Of a stretch of DNA of 64,000 bases, positions 27,706 through 35,250 are shown in pieces (position 1 is the first letter of the stretch; each line of letters begins with the position of its first letter). The stretch is taken from NCBI RefSeq assembly GCF_030440515.1, contig NZ_CP076543.1:7045001-7109000 (forward strand). The letters run 5' to 3'. A program made the translations under genes and the position numbers. The stretch comes from Streptomyces xanthophaeus (GTDB taxonomy: Bacteria; Actinomycetota; Actinomycetes; Streptomycetales; Streptomycetaceae). The notes under the pieces are model-generated. The model searched no databases and had not been told where the DNA came from. It saw nothing but the letters and a program-made list of their open reading frames with translations.

Positions 27706-29328
27706 ATGCCGTCTTACCTGTCGCCGGGCGTATACGTGGAAGAGGTGGCCAGCGGTTCTCGTCCGATCGAGGGGGTCGGCACCTCGGTGGCCGCATTCGT
27801 CGGGCTGGCGCCGGAGGGTCCGCTGAACGAGCCGACACTGGTCACCAACTGGACCCAGTACGTCGCTTCCTTCGGCGAGTTCACCGACGGATACTTCCTG
27901 GCGCACGCGGTGTACGGCTTCTTTAACAACGGTGGCTCCGCGGCCTACGTGGTACGGGTGGGCGGGGAACGCGACGGAGTGGCGGGCGCACCCGTCGAAG
28001 GCACCGAATCGATCGGCGGCCGGCGCGGCCGCGCGGTCGCCGCAGGCGGTGCGTCGGCGCCCGCCGCACTCACGCCCGGGCCGGCGCAGGCACTGGGGAC
28101 GTTCAAGGTGGCGGCTGTCGCGCCCGGCGGGAACGGCACGCTCAGCGTCGAGGTCGCGGACGCGGAGGGCGAGGGACCCCCCGAGCGGTTCCGGCTGATC
28201 GTCAAGGACGGCTCGAAGGCCGTCGAAACCTTCGACGTCTCGGCGAAGAAGAGTGCCCGCGACTACGTGGTCACCCAGGTCAAGGAACACTCCAAGCTGA
28301 TCTCAGTGCAGGAGGGGGCCGCGGCCGCGCAGCTCGCCCGCCCCGACAACCAGACCGTCGCGCTCGAAGCGCCCGTCGCCGCCGGGCGGGCCCCCGCGGA
28401 CGCGGCGCAGGGCGAGCAGGTCGGCATCGCCGAGTACCTCGGCGACTCCGCGGACCGTACCGGCTTCGGCGGCCTCGAAGCCGTGGACGAGATCTCCATG
28501 GTCGCCGTTCCCGACCTGATGGCCGCCTACCAGCGCGGCGCGATCGACCTGGAGGCCGTGAAGGCCGTCCAGCTCGGTCTGATAGCCCACTGCGAACTGA
28601 TGGGTGACCGGCTCGCGATCATCGACCCGCCGCCCGGCCTCAACGCCCGGCAGATCCGGGTGTGGCGCCAGGAGACGTCCAACTACGACTCCAAGTACGC
28701 CGCGCTCTACTACCCGTGGATCAAGGTCTTCGATCCGGCAGGCGGTCAGACCCGGTTGATCCCGCCGAGCGGCCACGTCGCCGGCATCTGGGCCCGCAAC
28801 GACTTCGAGCGCGGCGTGCACAAGGCCCCCGCCAACGAGGTCGTGCGCGGCGCGGTCGACCTGGAGTTGCAGATCACCCGGGGCGAGCAGGACCTGCTCA
28901 ACCCGATCGGCATCAACTGCATCCGCACCTTCCCCGGCCGAGGCATCCGCGTGTGGGGCGCGCGCACCCTCTCCTCCGACCCGGCCTGGCGCTACCTCAA
29001 CGTCCGCAGGTACTTCAACTACCTGGAGGAGTCGATCCTCAACGGCACCCAGTGGGTGGTGTTCGAGCCCAACGACCAGGCGTTGTGGGCCCGGATCAGG
29101 CGGAACATCTCCGCGTTCCTGGTCACGGAGTGGCGCAGCGGTGCGCTGTTCGGCGCCACGCCGGAGGACGCCTACTACGTGAAGTGCGACGCCGAGACCA
29201 ACCCGACGGAGTCGGTGGACCTCGGGCGGGTCATCTGCCAGATCGGTGTCTCGCCGGTCAAGCCCGCCGAGTTCGTGATCTTCCGGCTGGCGCAGTTCTC
29301 CGGAGGCAGCGGGGAGCTGGAGGAGTAG
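27706..29328 (+). CDS. CIS contractile sheath protein (Pvc2-type)
   Basis: 540 residues from ATG 27706, with GAGGAGAG 8 bases upstream. The N terminus PSYLSPGVYVEEVASGSRP is the typical phage-tail-sheath start (extended strand before the first domain), followed by GVGTSVAAFVGLAPEG. Residues about 105-235 are a less conserved insertion. The C-terminal domain (about 390-525) includes NPIGINCIRTFPGRGIRVWG, RRYFNYLEESILNGTQWVVF and NPTESVDLGRVICQIGVSPV, which match the conserved sheath core. It would form the contractile outer cylinder around the tube. It heads the main structural gene block. Confidence 0.95.
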   Translation: MPSYLSPGVYVEEVASGSRPIEGVGTSVAAFVGLAPEGPLNEPTLVTNWTQYVASFGEFTDGYFLAHAVYGFFNNGGSAAYVVRVGGERDGVAGAPVEGTESIGGRRGRAVAAGGASAPAALTPGPAQALGTFKVAAVAPGGNGTLSVEVADAEGEGPPERFRLIVKDGSKAVETFDVSAKKSARDYVVTQVKEHSKLISVQEGAAAAQLARPDNQTVALEAPVAAGRAPADAAQGEQVGIAEYLGDSADRTGFGGLEAVDEISMVAVPDLMAAYQRGAIDLEAVKAVQLGLIAHCELMGDRLAIIDPPPGLNARQIRVWRQETSNYDSKYAALYYPWIKVFDPAGGQTRLIPPSGHVAGIWARNDFERGVHKAPANEVVRGAVDLELQITRGEQDLLNPIGINCIRTFPGRGIRVWGARTLSSDPAWRYLNVRRYFNYLEESILNGTQWVVFEPNDQALWARIRRNISAFLVTEWRSGALFGATPEDAYYVKCDAETNPTESVDLGRVICQIGVSPVKPAEFVIFRLAQFSGGSGELEE

Positions 29329-29405
29329 CGGTCCGGCCGCCTCCGCCCCTCGCTCGACAGTGCACATCCACAGGTCCCGGCATCAGCAGATGGAAAGGCT
29401 TTTTC

Positions 29406-29846
29406 ATGGCCGCTCAGGGTGATTCCCTCACCACCAACAACTTCGGCCTCCAGATCGACGGCGTCATGGTCGAGTACCTGCACGGCGTGGGCGAGATCGG
29501 GATGGAGCAGGACGTCATCGAGTACCAGCAGGTCTCGGCGAACGGGCAGCCCATCACCAAGAAGATGCCCGGCGTGAAGAAGGCCGGTGAGACCACCGTC
29601 ACGCGCGGTATGGAGCAGTCCACCGCCTTCACCGAGTGGATCAACGCCTCGCTGCGCGGCGACATGGGGTCGGCGCGCAAGAACGCGAGCATCATCTACA
29701 TGGACTCCCAGTACAACCCGGTCAGGCGTCAGCATCTGCGCAACGCCTGGTGCAGCAAGGTGATGGGCGCGGCGGCGACGGCGGGCGAGGCCGCCGTGAT
29801 GACCGAGACCGTCACGATCGTCTACGAAGAGCTGGTCACCGAGTAA
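29406..29846 (+). CDS. CIS inner tube protein (Pvc1/T4 gp19-like)
   Basis: 146 residues from ATG 29406, with GGAAAGG about 7 bases upstream. The gp19-like tube fold is indicated by LTTNNFGLQIDGVMVEYLHG, VSANGQPITKKMPGVKKAG and the closing ETVTIVYEELVTE. Length (about 145) is that of the family. It lies 77 bases after the sheath gene, the usual order. Its stop codon overlaps the next start by one base (TAATG). Confidence 0.92.
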   Translation: MAAQGDSLTTNNFGLQIDGVMVEYLHGVGEIGMEQDVIEYQQVSANGQPITKKMPGVKKAGETTVTRGMEQSTAFTEWINASLRGDMGSARKNASIIYMDSQYNPVRRQHLRNAWCSKVMGAAATAGEAAVMTETVTIVYEELVTE

Positions 29847-30328
29847 TGCGCCGCGGACCTGTCAGGCCCGCCACCGACGTCGCCGCCGCCACCTCCGCCT
29901 TCGCGGACGTGGCGGTCCCGCCCGTCGGGCCGGCGCAAGTGCCTCCCGCACGACAGCAGTTGCGGACCGAGTTCGCGTTCGAGCTGCCACGCGGGTACGT
30001 GGACGACATGGGCACCGTGCATCGCGAGGGCGTGATGCGACTGGCGACCGCCCGGGACGAGCTGCTTCCGCTGCAGGACATGCGGGTGCAGCAGAACCCC
30101 GCGTATCTCTCCGTGGTGCTGCTCGGCCGGGTCATCACCCAGTTGGGCACCGTGGCACACATGCACGACGGCGTGGTGGAGAACATGTTCGCCTCCGACC
30201 TCGCCTTTCTGCAGGACTTCTACCGGCAGGTCAACGCCGAGGGCCATACCAGGGCCGGTGTTTCCTGCCCGCACTGCGAGCAGCCGTTCGAGGTCGAACT
30301 CGGCGGGAGCCGCCTGGGGGAATCGTGA
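29846..30328 (+). CDS. Tail-assembly-chaperone-like protein
   Basis: 160 residues starting at ATG 29846 within TAATG. Residues 1-40 are Ala/Pro-rich; the rest reads like a small phage tail assembly chaperone: LRTEFAFELPRGYVDDMGTV, HREGVMRLATARDELLPL, YLSVVLLGRVITQLG and FASDLAFLQDFYRQVNA. A single CPHC pair lies in the last 25 residues; a complete zinc site is not visible. The position right after the tube gene matches the phage T4-type chaperone slot and the small hypothetical genes of other CIS clusters. The functional name is inferred from position and shape. Confidence 0.65.
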   Translation: MRRGPVRPATDVAAATSAFADVAVPPVGPAQVPPARQQLRTEFAFELPRGYVDDMGTVHREGVMRLATARDELLPLQDMRVQQNPAYLSVVLLGRVITQLGTVAHMHDGVVENMFASDLAFLQDFYRQVNAEGHTRAGVSCPHCEQPFEVELGGSRLGES

Positions 30329-30489
30329 CGTACGCGACCGACCGGATCCATGACGAGATCGCGTACATCGCCTACCACTTCCACTGGAGTCTGGACGCCA
30401 TCCTGGACCTCGAACACCGTGAGCGGCGGCGATACGCCGAGCAGATCGCCACGTTGGTGACGCGCGCCGCGCCACAAACGGAGCGGTGA
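30325..30489 (+). CDS. Small DUF6760-like CIS protein
   Basis: 54 residues, GTG 30325 to TGA 30487-30489, too short for many gene finders. The sequence contains DRIHDEIAYIAYHFHWSLDA followed by LDLEHRERRRYAEQIATL. Its start overlaps the previous stop (GTGA) and its stop overlaps the next ATG (TGATG), so it is part of a tightly coupled unit. It resembles the C-terminal half of phage tail assembly chaperone pairs (the small 'T' product); a DUF6760 assignment is from memory. It should act in tube or tape assembly. Confidence 0.75.
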   Translation: MTYATDRIHDEIAYIAYHFHWSLDAILDLEHRERRRYAEQIATLVTRAAPQTER

Positions 30490-33400
30490 TGGGTATCTTC
30501 GACCGACTCAAGGGCCGGCGCCGGGGCCGGGAACGCGGCGCGGGCGGGAACGGCACGGTGCCGGGCCCCACCCCCGAGGCGCCCGCAGGCAGCGGGGCCC
30601 TTGCCGGCAACGGTGCTGCTGCGGGCACCGGTGCAGCCGCGGGCACCGGTGCCGGCGCTTCCGGAGGGGGACGTGGCTGGGCCGCTCTGCCACCGATCCA
30701 GCGCGTCATGCCGTCGTCGGTGCGGCAGACGGTCGCGTCCGCGGATTTCGGCAGCTCCCTGACCACCTGGCAGAACCACTCCTTCTCCGGGACGCTCTCG
30801 CACGCCGTGCTGGACGGCGCCCCGACCGGTCTCATCAAGGACACGCTGTCGTTCGCCCGAGGATCCGGGGCGGGCGGCCCCGCCAAGGCAACGCTCTTCC
30901 CGGCGCCTGCTGTCGTCGACGCCGGTGGCGGAGTGACAAGTGACCGAGGGGGAAGTGACGGAGGCGGCGCTGACGCGCCCGGGCCGGTGCCTTTCGTGCA
31001 GCGCGCCCAGGGTCCGCGGATCGCTCCCGTAGCGCCCCGGCCGCCGCGACCTGCGCCCTCGGCGCTGACGCGGGCCTCCGCCCCGCGCACGGGACACCGC
31101 AGGGTGCTTCCCGCAGTGGCACCGGGCAGCGTGACGGCCGCCCCGCCAGGCGCTGGGGGAGCGGCGCGGACGGCTGCGCTCGCGCCCCTTCAGGCACCGG
31201 TGTCCCCGTCCCCGTCCTCGCCTTCCGGTGCCAACTCGCCGAGGCCCGCTCCCGGCTCTCCCCTCCGTCCCCTCCCTCCCTCCTCCGTATCCGCGGCTGC
31301 CCCGGTACGCGTCCAGCGCTCCGAGGCAAGCCAGGACGGCCCCCGGCGGTCGGGTCCGGCGGGCCCGCCCGCGGCAGCGCCCCCGGCCGACCGGACCCCG
31401 CCGGCTCGCACCTCCTCGCTCCCCGTACAGCGGAGTGCGGCGAGTGTTCCCGGGCCGGCGACCGGGCGGGCCGCCGTCACGCCACGTCGGCGCCCGCTGC
31501 TCGGGTCCCCGCTGTCAGGACCTGTGGATCCGCCGGCCGCTCCGCCGACGCCCGCTGCACCGGTGCAACGGCGTCGTGGCAGCGCCGGCCCCGTCGTGGC
31601 GCCGTCCCCGCCAGGACCGGCCTCGCCTGTGGCTCCGGCGGGCCGGGTGCCTGCGTCCGGCAGCGTCGCGAACAGCGGAACGAGGCCCGTACAGAGGACA
31701 CCGCCGACCGGGCCGGAAGCTGCGGTGCGTTCGGCGGCAGGAACGTCCGGGTCAGACGTGTCGTCCGGAGCCGGTACACCCGCGATGCCTGCGCCCGTAT
31801 CCCGCCCGGCCGCACGGCCGAGGCTGGGCGCTCCGTCGAGTGGACCCGTCGGCGGTCGGACGGCGATCCCTCCGTCGGCTGCAGCGGCTGCAGCGGCTGC
31901 ACCGGCTGCACCGGCGGCGCGTCGGCATACGAGCGCTCCGGCTCCCGGCCGCACACCTTTCGTGCAACGTTCCCCGGCACCGCCGACCGTCCGTCCGGTG
32001 GCGGGCCCCGTGACGCCCGCCACCGCACCGGCGTCGCCCGTACAGCGGCGCGATTCCGCTGGGCGCGACGGTTCCTCCGAGTCGACCACCTTCCCCAAGT
32101 CCTCCGGACCCTCCGGACCTTCCGGCTCCGGTGTGGGTGCGAGCGGCGGGGGATCGGGATCCGGCACGGTCGCCGGACCACCCGTCGCTCCGACGCGTGC
32201 GCCCGCGGAGCGGGCCGGCGGGCCGGCGACGGTGCAGCGGCTGTCTGCCCCGGGGACATCCGGCAGCGGTGGTACTCCGACGCCGAGCCGTCCCAGTGGC
32301 GGGGCCGGTCCTGCGGGCACAGCGTCCACCGGCCCCCGTGCGAACGACCCTGCCGTACCTACGCGTCCGCCCGTGGTGCGCACTTCCGGTCCGCCGGCTT
32401 CCGGTCCGGCGTCCAGCGGTCCGGTCGTTCGTAGTGGCGCGCCGGTGCCCGGCGCTCCCGTTCGGCCCTCCGGCGTCTCCGGTGGGAACCCTGCCGACAA
32501 GGCAACCCCGTCGACGCGCCCGTCGCCGCCCATGGCGGGCGGATCCGGAGTCGCTCGGTCCGCCACTGCGCTTCCGGTGCAGCGGAAAACGGCGGCGCCC
32601 TCCGTACCGGTGCGACGGCCTGCCTCGACCGTACCGCCGGCGGGCGGGCCACGGCCGGTGCCCGCGCCCGGCGTCCGTCCCGCTCCCGGTTCGCCATCCG
32701 GTTCCGCGGCGGGAGCGCCGGTGCACCCCGCGGTGAACAACGTGTCCGGATCGCGTCGTTCGGGTGGCGCGCCGCCCGTGCAGCGGTCGTCCCTCGCCCC
32801 GGCCTCGGTCCAGCACCCGGCCCCGGCCCGGCCCCCTTCCCCTGCCCGGACGCCTGCCTCCGCTCCGGCCCCCCGCACCTTCGCGGCCCCGGCGGCGAGT
32901 GCCGGGCCATCCGTGACGCGGTCGTCCGCCGTGTCCGTCGCGTCTGCCACACCCTCGGCGTCTGCCGCGGGGCGGGGGCTGACACCGGTCGCTCCGCTGC
33001 TGGGTTCCTCAGGGCCGGTCACGGCCGCCGGGTTCACGCCGCCGCCGGTGGGGCGGCGCTCCGCGACTCCTGCTCCGGCAGCCGTCGCGCGGCGGCCCGC
33101 CGCTCGCGGGGCGGCCGCGCTCCCGGGCGTCCGCAGTGCCGTACCACCGTCCTCGCCGTCGCCGGCTCCCGCACCCGTCGCGAAGGGCACTCCGGCCGCC
33201 GTGCGTCTGCACCGCGTCCGGACCGCACCTGCGGCTGCTGCCGACGCTCCTCGTCGGCCTGCCATACAGCGTGCCGCTCTGCCTGCCGTGGTATCGCCGT
33301 CCGCCGCCCGGCCGTCCGCCGCCCGTTCGCTGCCGCGGACAGCCGCCCGTGCCCTGGCCGCTCCCGCCACGGCGCCCGCGCCCGTGCGACCTGCCGACCA

Positions 33401-33962
33401 CGAGGGATCCCGTCCCTACGGCGCACCCGCAGGCTTCCCGGTCGTTCAGCGCGCCGCGTCCGCGTCCGCGGCCGTATCGGCATCGGCGGCGCCCGTCCCC
33501 GGCGGGACCGTCCGCATGCCGGTACGGGATGCTCCCGCTGTTCCGACCGCCTCCGTGGCCCGGCCGGTCCGGAGCCCCGTCGTGTCCCTCGCGCCGGTCC
33601 GGTCCGCTCCGTCAGCCGTGCTCCCGGTGCAGCGGGCCGCGCCCGTCACCCCGGCCGCGCTGCCCACCCTTCCCCCGGTCGCGATACCTGCGTCCGTCCG
33701 CGCACCGGCGTCCGCCCCCGCGCGGGTGTCCGCCCCGCACCGCGCCGCCCCGTCCGTCGAGCGGCGGCGGAGCAGCGACGGCGGGGGCTCCTCGGGCCGG
33801 CCCGCGCCCTCCCCGACGAGCCAATTCGCACCGCGTGATCTGAAGGAGGACCAGGTGGCCGAGCTGGCCCACCGGCTGATCGAGCCGATGACACGGCTGC
33901 TGCGTACCGAGCTACGGCTCGACCGCGAGCGGATCGGCAAGCTGCGCGATCCACGCCACTGA
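30489..33962 (+). CDS. Large disordered Pro/Ala/Ser-rich CIS protein with [VI]QR motifs
   Basis: 1157 residues from ATG 30489, which overlaps the previous stop. After a basic start (MGIFDRLKGRRRGRER) comes a small conserved-looking part (about 60-125: PPIQRVMPSSVRQTVASADF, LTTWQNHSFSGTLSHAVL, GLIKDTLSFARG). The next 950 residues are a Pro/Ala/Ser/Arg-rich, charge-poor, almost certainly disordered stretch. At least 14 copies of [VI]QR are spread along it, usually as PVQR, FVQR or AIQR. The C-terminal 45 residues form one predicted helix (LKEDQVAELAHRLIEPMTRL). No family name is known to me. The position, between chaperone and second tube protein, would fit a tape-measure or scaffold role. Confidence 0.8.
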   Translation: MGIFDRLKGRRRGRERGAGGNGTVPGPTPEAPAGSGALAGNGAAAGTGAAAGTGAGASGGGRGWAALPPIQRVMPSSVRQTVASADFGSSLTTWQNHSFSGTLSHAVLDGAPTGLIKDTLSFARGSGAGGPAKATLFPAPAVVDAGGGVTSDRGGSDGGGADAPGPVPFVQRAQGPRIAPVAPRPPRPAPSALTRASAPRTGHRRVLPAVAPGSVTAAPPGAGGAARTAALAPLQAPVSPSPSSPSGANSPRPAPGSPLRPLPPSSVSAAAPVRVQRSEASQDGPRRSGPAGPPAAAPPADRTPPARTSSLPVQRSAASVPGPATGRAAVTPRRRPLLGSPLSGPVDPPAAPPTPAAPVQRRRGSAGPVVAPSPPGPASPVAPAGRVPASGSVANSGTRPVQRTPPTGPEAAVRSAAGTSGSDVSSGAGTPAMPAPVSRPAARPRLGAPSSGPVGGRTAIPPSAAAAAAAAPAAPAARRHTSAPAPGRTPFVQRSPAPPTVRPVAGPVTPATAPASPVQRRDSAGRDGSSESTTFPKSSGPSGPSGSGVGASGGGSGSGTVAGPPVAPTRAPAERAGGPATVQRLSAPGTSGSGGTPTPSRPSGGAGPAGTASTGPRANDPAVPTRPPVVRTSGPPASGPASSGPVVRSGAPVPGAPVRPSGVSGGNPADKATPSTRPSPPMAGGSGVARSATALPVQRKTAAPSVPVRRPASTVPPAGGPRPVPAPGVRPAPGSPSGSAAGAPVHPAVNNVSGSRRSGGAPPVQRSSLAPASVQHPAPARPPSPARTPASAPAPRTFAAPAASAGPSVTRSSAVSVASATPSASAAGRGLTPVAPLLGSSGPVTAAGFTPPPVGRRSATPAPAAVARRPAARGAAALPGVRSAVPPSSPSPAPAPVAKGTPAAVRLHRVRTAPAAAADAPRRPAIQRAALPAVVSPSAARPSAARSLPRTAARALAAPATAPAPVRPADHEGSRPYGAPAGFPVVQRAASASAAVSASAAPVPGGTVRMPVRDAPAVPTASVARPVRSPVVSLAPVRSAPSAVLPVQRAAPVTPAALPTLPPVAIPASVRAPASAPARVSAPHRAAPSVERRRSSDGGGSSGRPAPSPTSQFAPRDLKEDQVAELAHRLIEPMTRLLRTELRLDRERIGKLRDPRH

Positions 33963-34086
33963 CCCCCTCGCGCGAGCCCGAGCCGCACGCGCTGCCGTGT
34001 GAGCCCCGAAGGCCCTGAGCCCCGACACCCATGCCCCATGCCCCATCGCCCCAGCCCCATGTGGAACCGCAGGAAGGCCCCACCCG

Positions 34087-34524
34087 ATGCCCCAGGAACT
34101 CGACGCAGGCTCCACCATCTTCTTCAACCTCACCATCGACGGTGAGAGCCTGGGCTACTTCAACGGTTGCGAAGGGCTCGCCTCCCAGGTCGAGATCGAG
34201 CAGCGGCAGGAGGGCGGCAACAACGGATTCGTCTGGCAACTGCCTTCCCGTGTCACCTTCTCCAACATCACGCTGACCCGGCCTCTCACCGAGGAGACCG
34301 CGAGGGTGGCGGAGTGGATCTCCTCGGTGACCACGGGGGTGACCCGCCCCACCGGACAGATCGCCGCGCTGCGCGCCGACGGCTCGACGGTCGCCCAGTG
34401 GGGGTTGATCGACGTACTCCCGGTGAGCTGGCGCGGTCCTTCCTTCGATCCGGCGAACCCCGCCGTGGCCACCGAGGTCCTGGAGATCGCCCACCACGGA
34501 TTCACGGACGCGGGGGAGGCGTAG
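34087..34524 (+). CDS. Second CIS tube/tail protein (Pvc5-type)
   Basis: 145 residues from ATG 34087, with AGGAAGG about 11 bases upstream. It has the phage tail-tube pattern FFNLTIDGESLGYFNGCEGL, SRVTFSNITLTRPLTEET, WISSVTTGVTRPTGQIAAL and WGLIDVLPVSWRGPSFDP. It is related to the 29406 tube protein in fold but not closely in sequence. In Photorhabdus-type systems such paralogues form the layer between spike and main tube. It is 3 bases before the LysM gene. The preceding 124-base spacer has ATGCCCC repeats and nothing else of note. Confidence 0.88.
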   Translation: MPQELDAGSTIFFNLTIDGESLGYFNGCEGLASQVEIEQRQEGGNNGFVWQLPSRVTFSNITLTRPLTEETARVAEWISSVTTGVTRPTGQIAALRADGSTVAQWGLIDVLPVSWRGPSFDPANPAVATEVLEIAHHGFTDAGEA

Positions 34525-34527
34525 CCG

Positions 34528-35250
34528 ATGGACCTCTCCAGCTTCGGCATAGGCGACAGCCTGGTGCGGGCGACGCTCGCCATCCATCAGCCGCCGATCG
34601 GCAGCAGCACCAGCCCCGGCGCGCTCATGAAGACATTCCACTTCGACTTCAACCCGTCCCAGCTGTCACTCACCCGCAGGGCCCAGTGGAAGACCACGCC
34701 CACCGCCGCCGTGCGGGACGGCGCGGTCCCTGAGTTCATGGGGCCCGAGCCCCGGGAGATGGCGGTGGAGATCTTCCTCGACCGCTCGGACGACCCGGAC
34801 AGCAACGACGTGCGCAAGAAGGTCGAAGCCCTGTTCTCCTGCTGCGAGACGACCACCGCCAGCATCGCGGCGAACCAGCCGTCGACCCCGTGGGTGGTCT
34901 TCGAGTGGGGTGCCTTCTCCACCGCCCGCTTCAACGCGTACGTCAGCTCCGTGGAGGCCCAGTACACCCTCTTCAACACCAACGGGATGCCGATCCGGGC
35001 CGTCTGCCAGATGACCCTGCACGAGATCCCGAGCAGCACGCTCGGCCAGAACCCCACCTCCGGCGCGCTCACCACCCGCCGCGTGCACCGGGTCGTGGTC
35101 GGCGACTCGCTGCCGCTCCTCGCGTGGCGCGAGTACGGGGACGCCACCGTGTGGCGCACGATCGCCGAGGCCAACGACATCGACGACCCGAAGACGCTGA
35201 CGCCCGGCGTCGAACTGATGCTGCCCGCCGCGGAAGAGGTCGGCGCCTGA
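34528..35250 (+). CDS. LysM-domain CIS hub protein (Pvc7-type)
   Basis: 240 residues from ATG 34528. The N-terminal 160 residues resemble gp53-like/phage hub proteins of CIS clusters (FHFDFNPSQLSLTRRAQW, PREMAVEIFLDRSDDP, VVFEWGAFSTARFNAYVSS). The C-terminal 50 residues are a LysM domain: RRVHRVVVGDSLPLLAWREY, TVWRTIAEANDI and LTPGVELMLP. In such systems the LysM is thought to fix the tube base to the baseplate rather than to peptidoglycan. Its stop overlaps the spike start (TGATG). Confidence 0.9.
   Translation: MDLSSFGIGDSLVRATLAIHQPPIGSSTSPGALMKTFHFDFNPSQLSLTRRAQWKTTPTAAVRDGAVPEFMGPEPREMAVEIFLDRSDDPDSNDVRKKVEALFSCCETTTASIAANQPSTPWVVFEWGAFSTARFNAYVSSVEAQYTLFNTNGMPIRAVCQMTLHEIPSSTLGQNPTSGALTTRRVHRVVVGDSLPLLAWREYGDATVWRTIAEANDIDDPKTLTPGVELMLPAAEEVGA

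Noticed and set aside
31190..33370. Long minus-strand frame opposite the disordered CIS protein
   Set aside because: Gly/Ala/Arg-rich antisense of a Pro/Ala/Arg-rich gene; no start signal and no domain.
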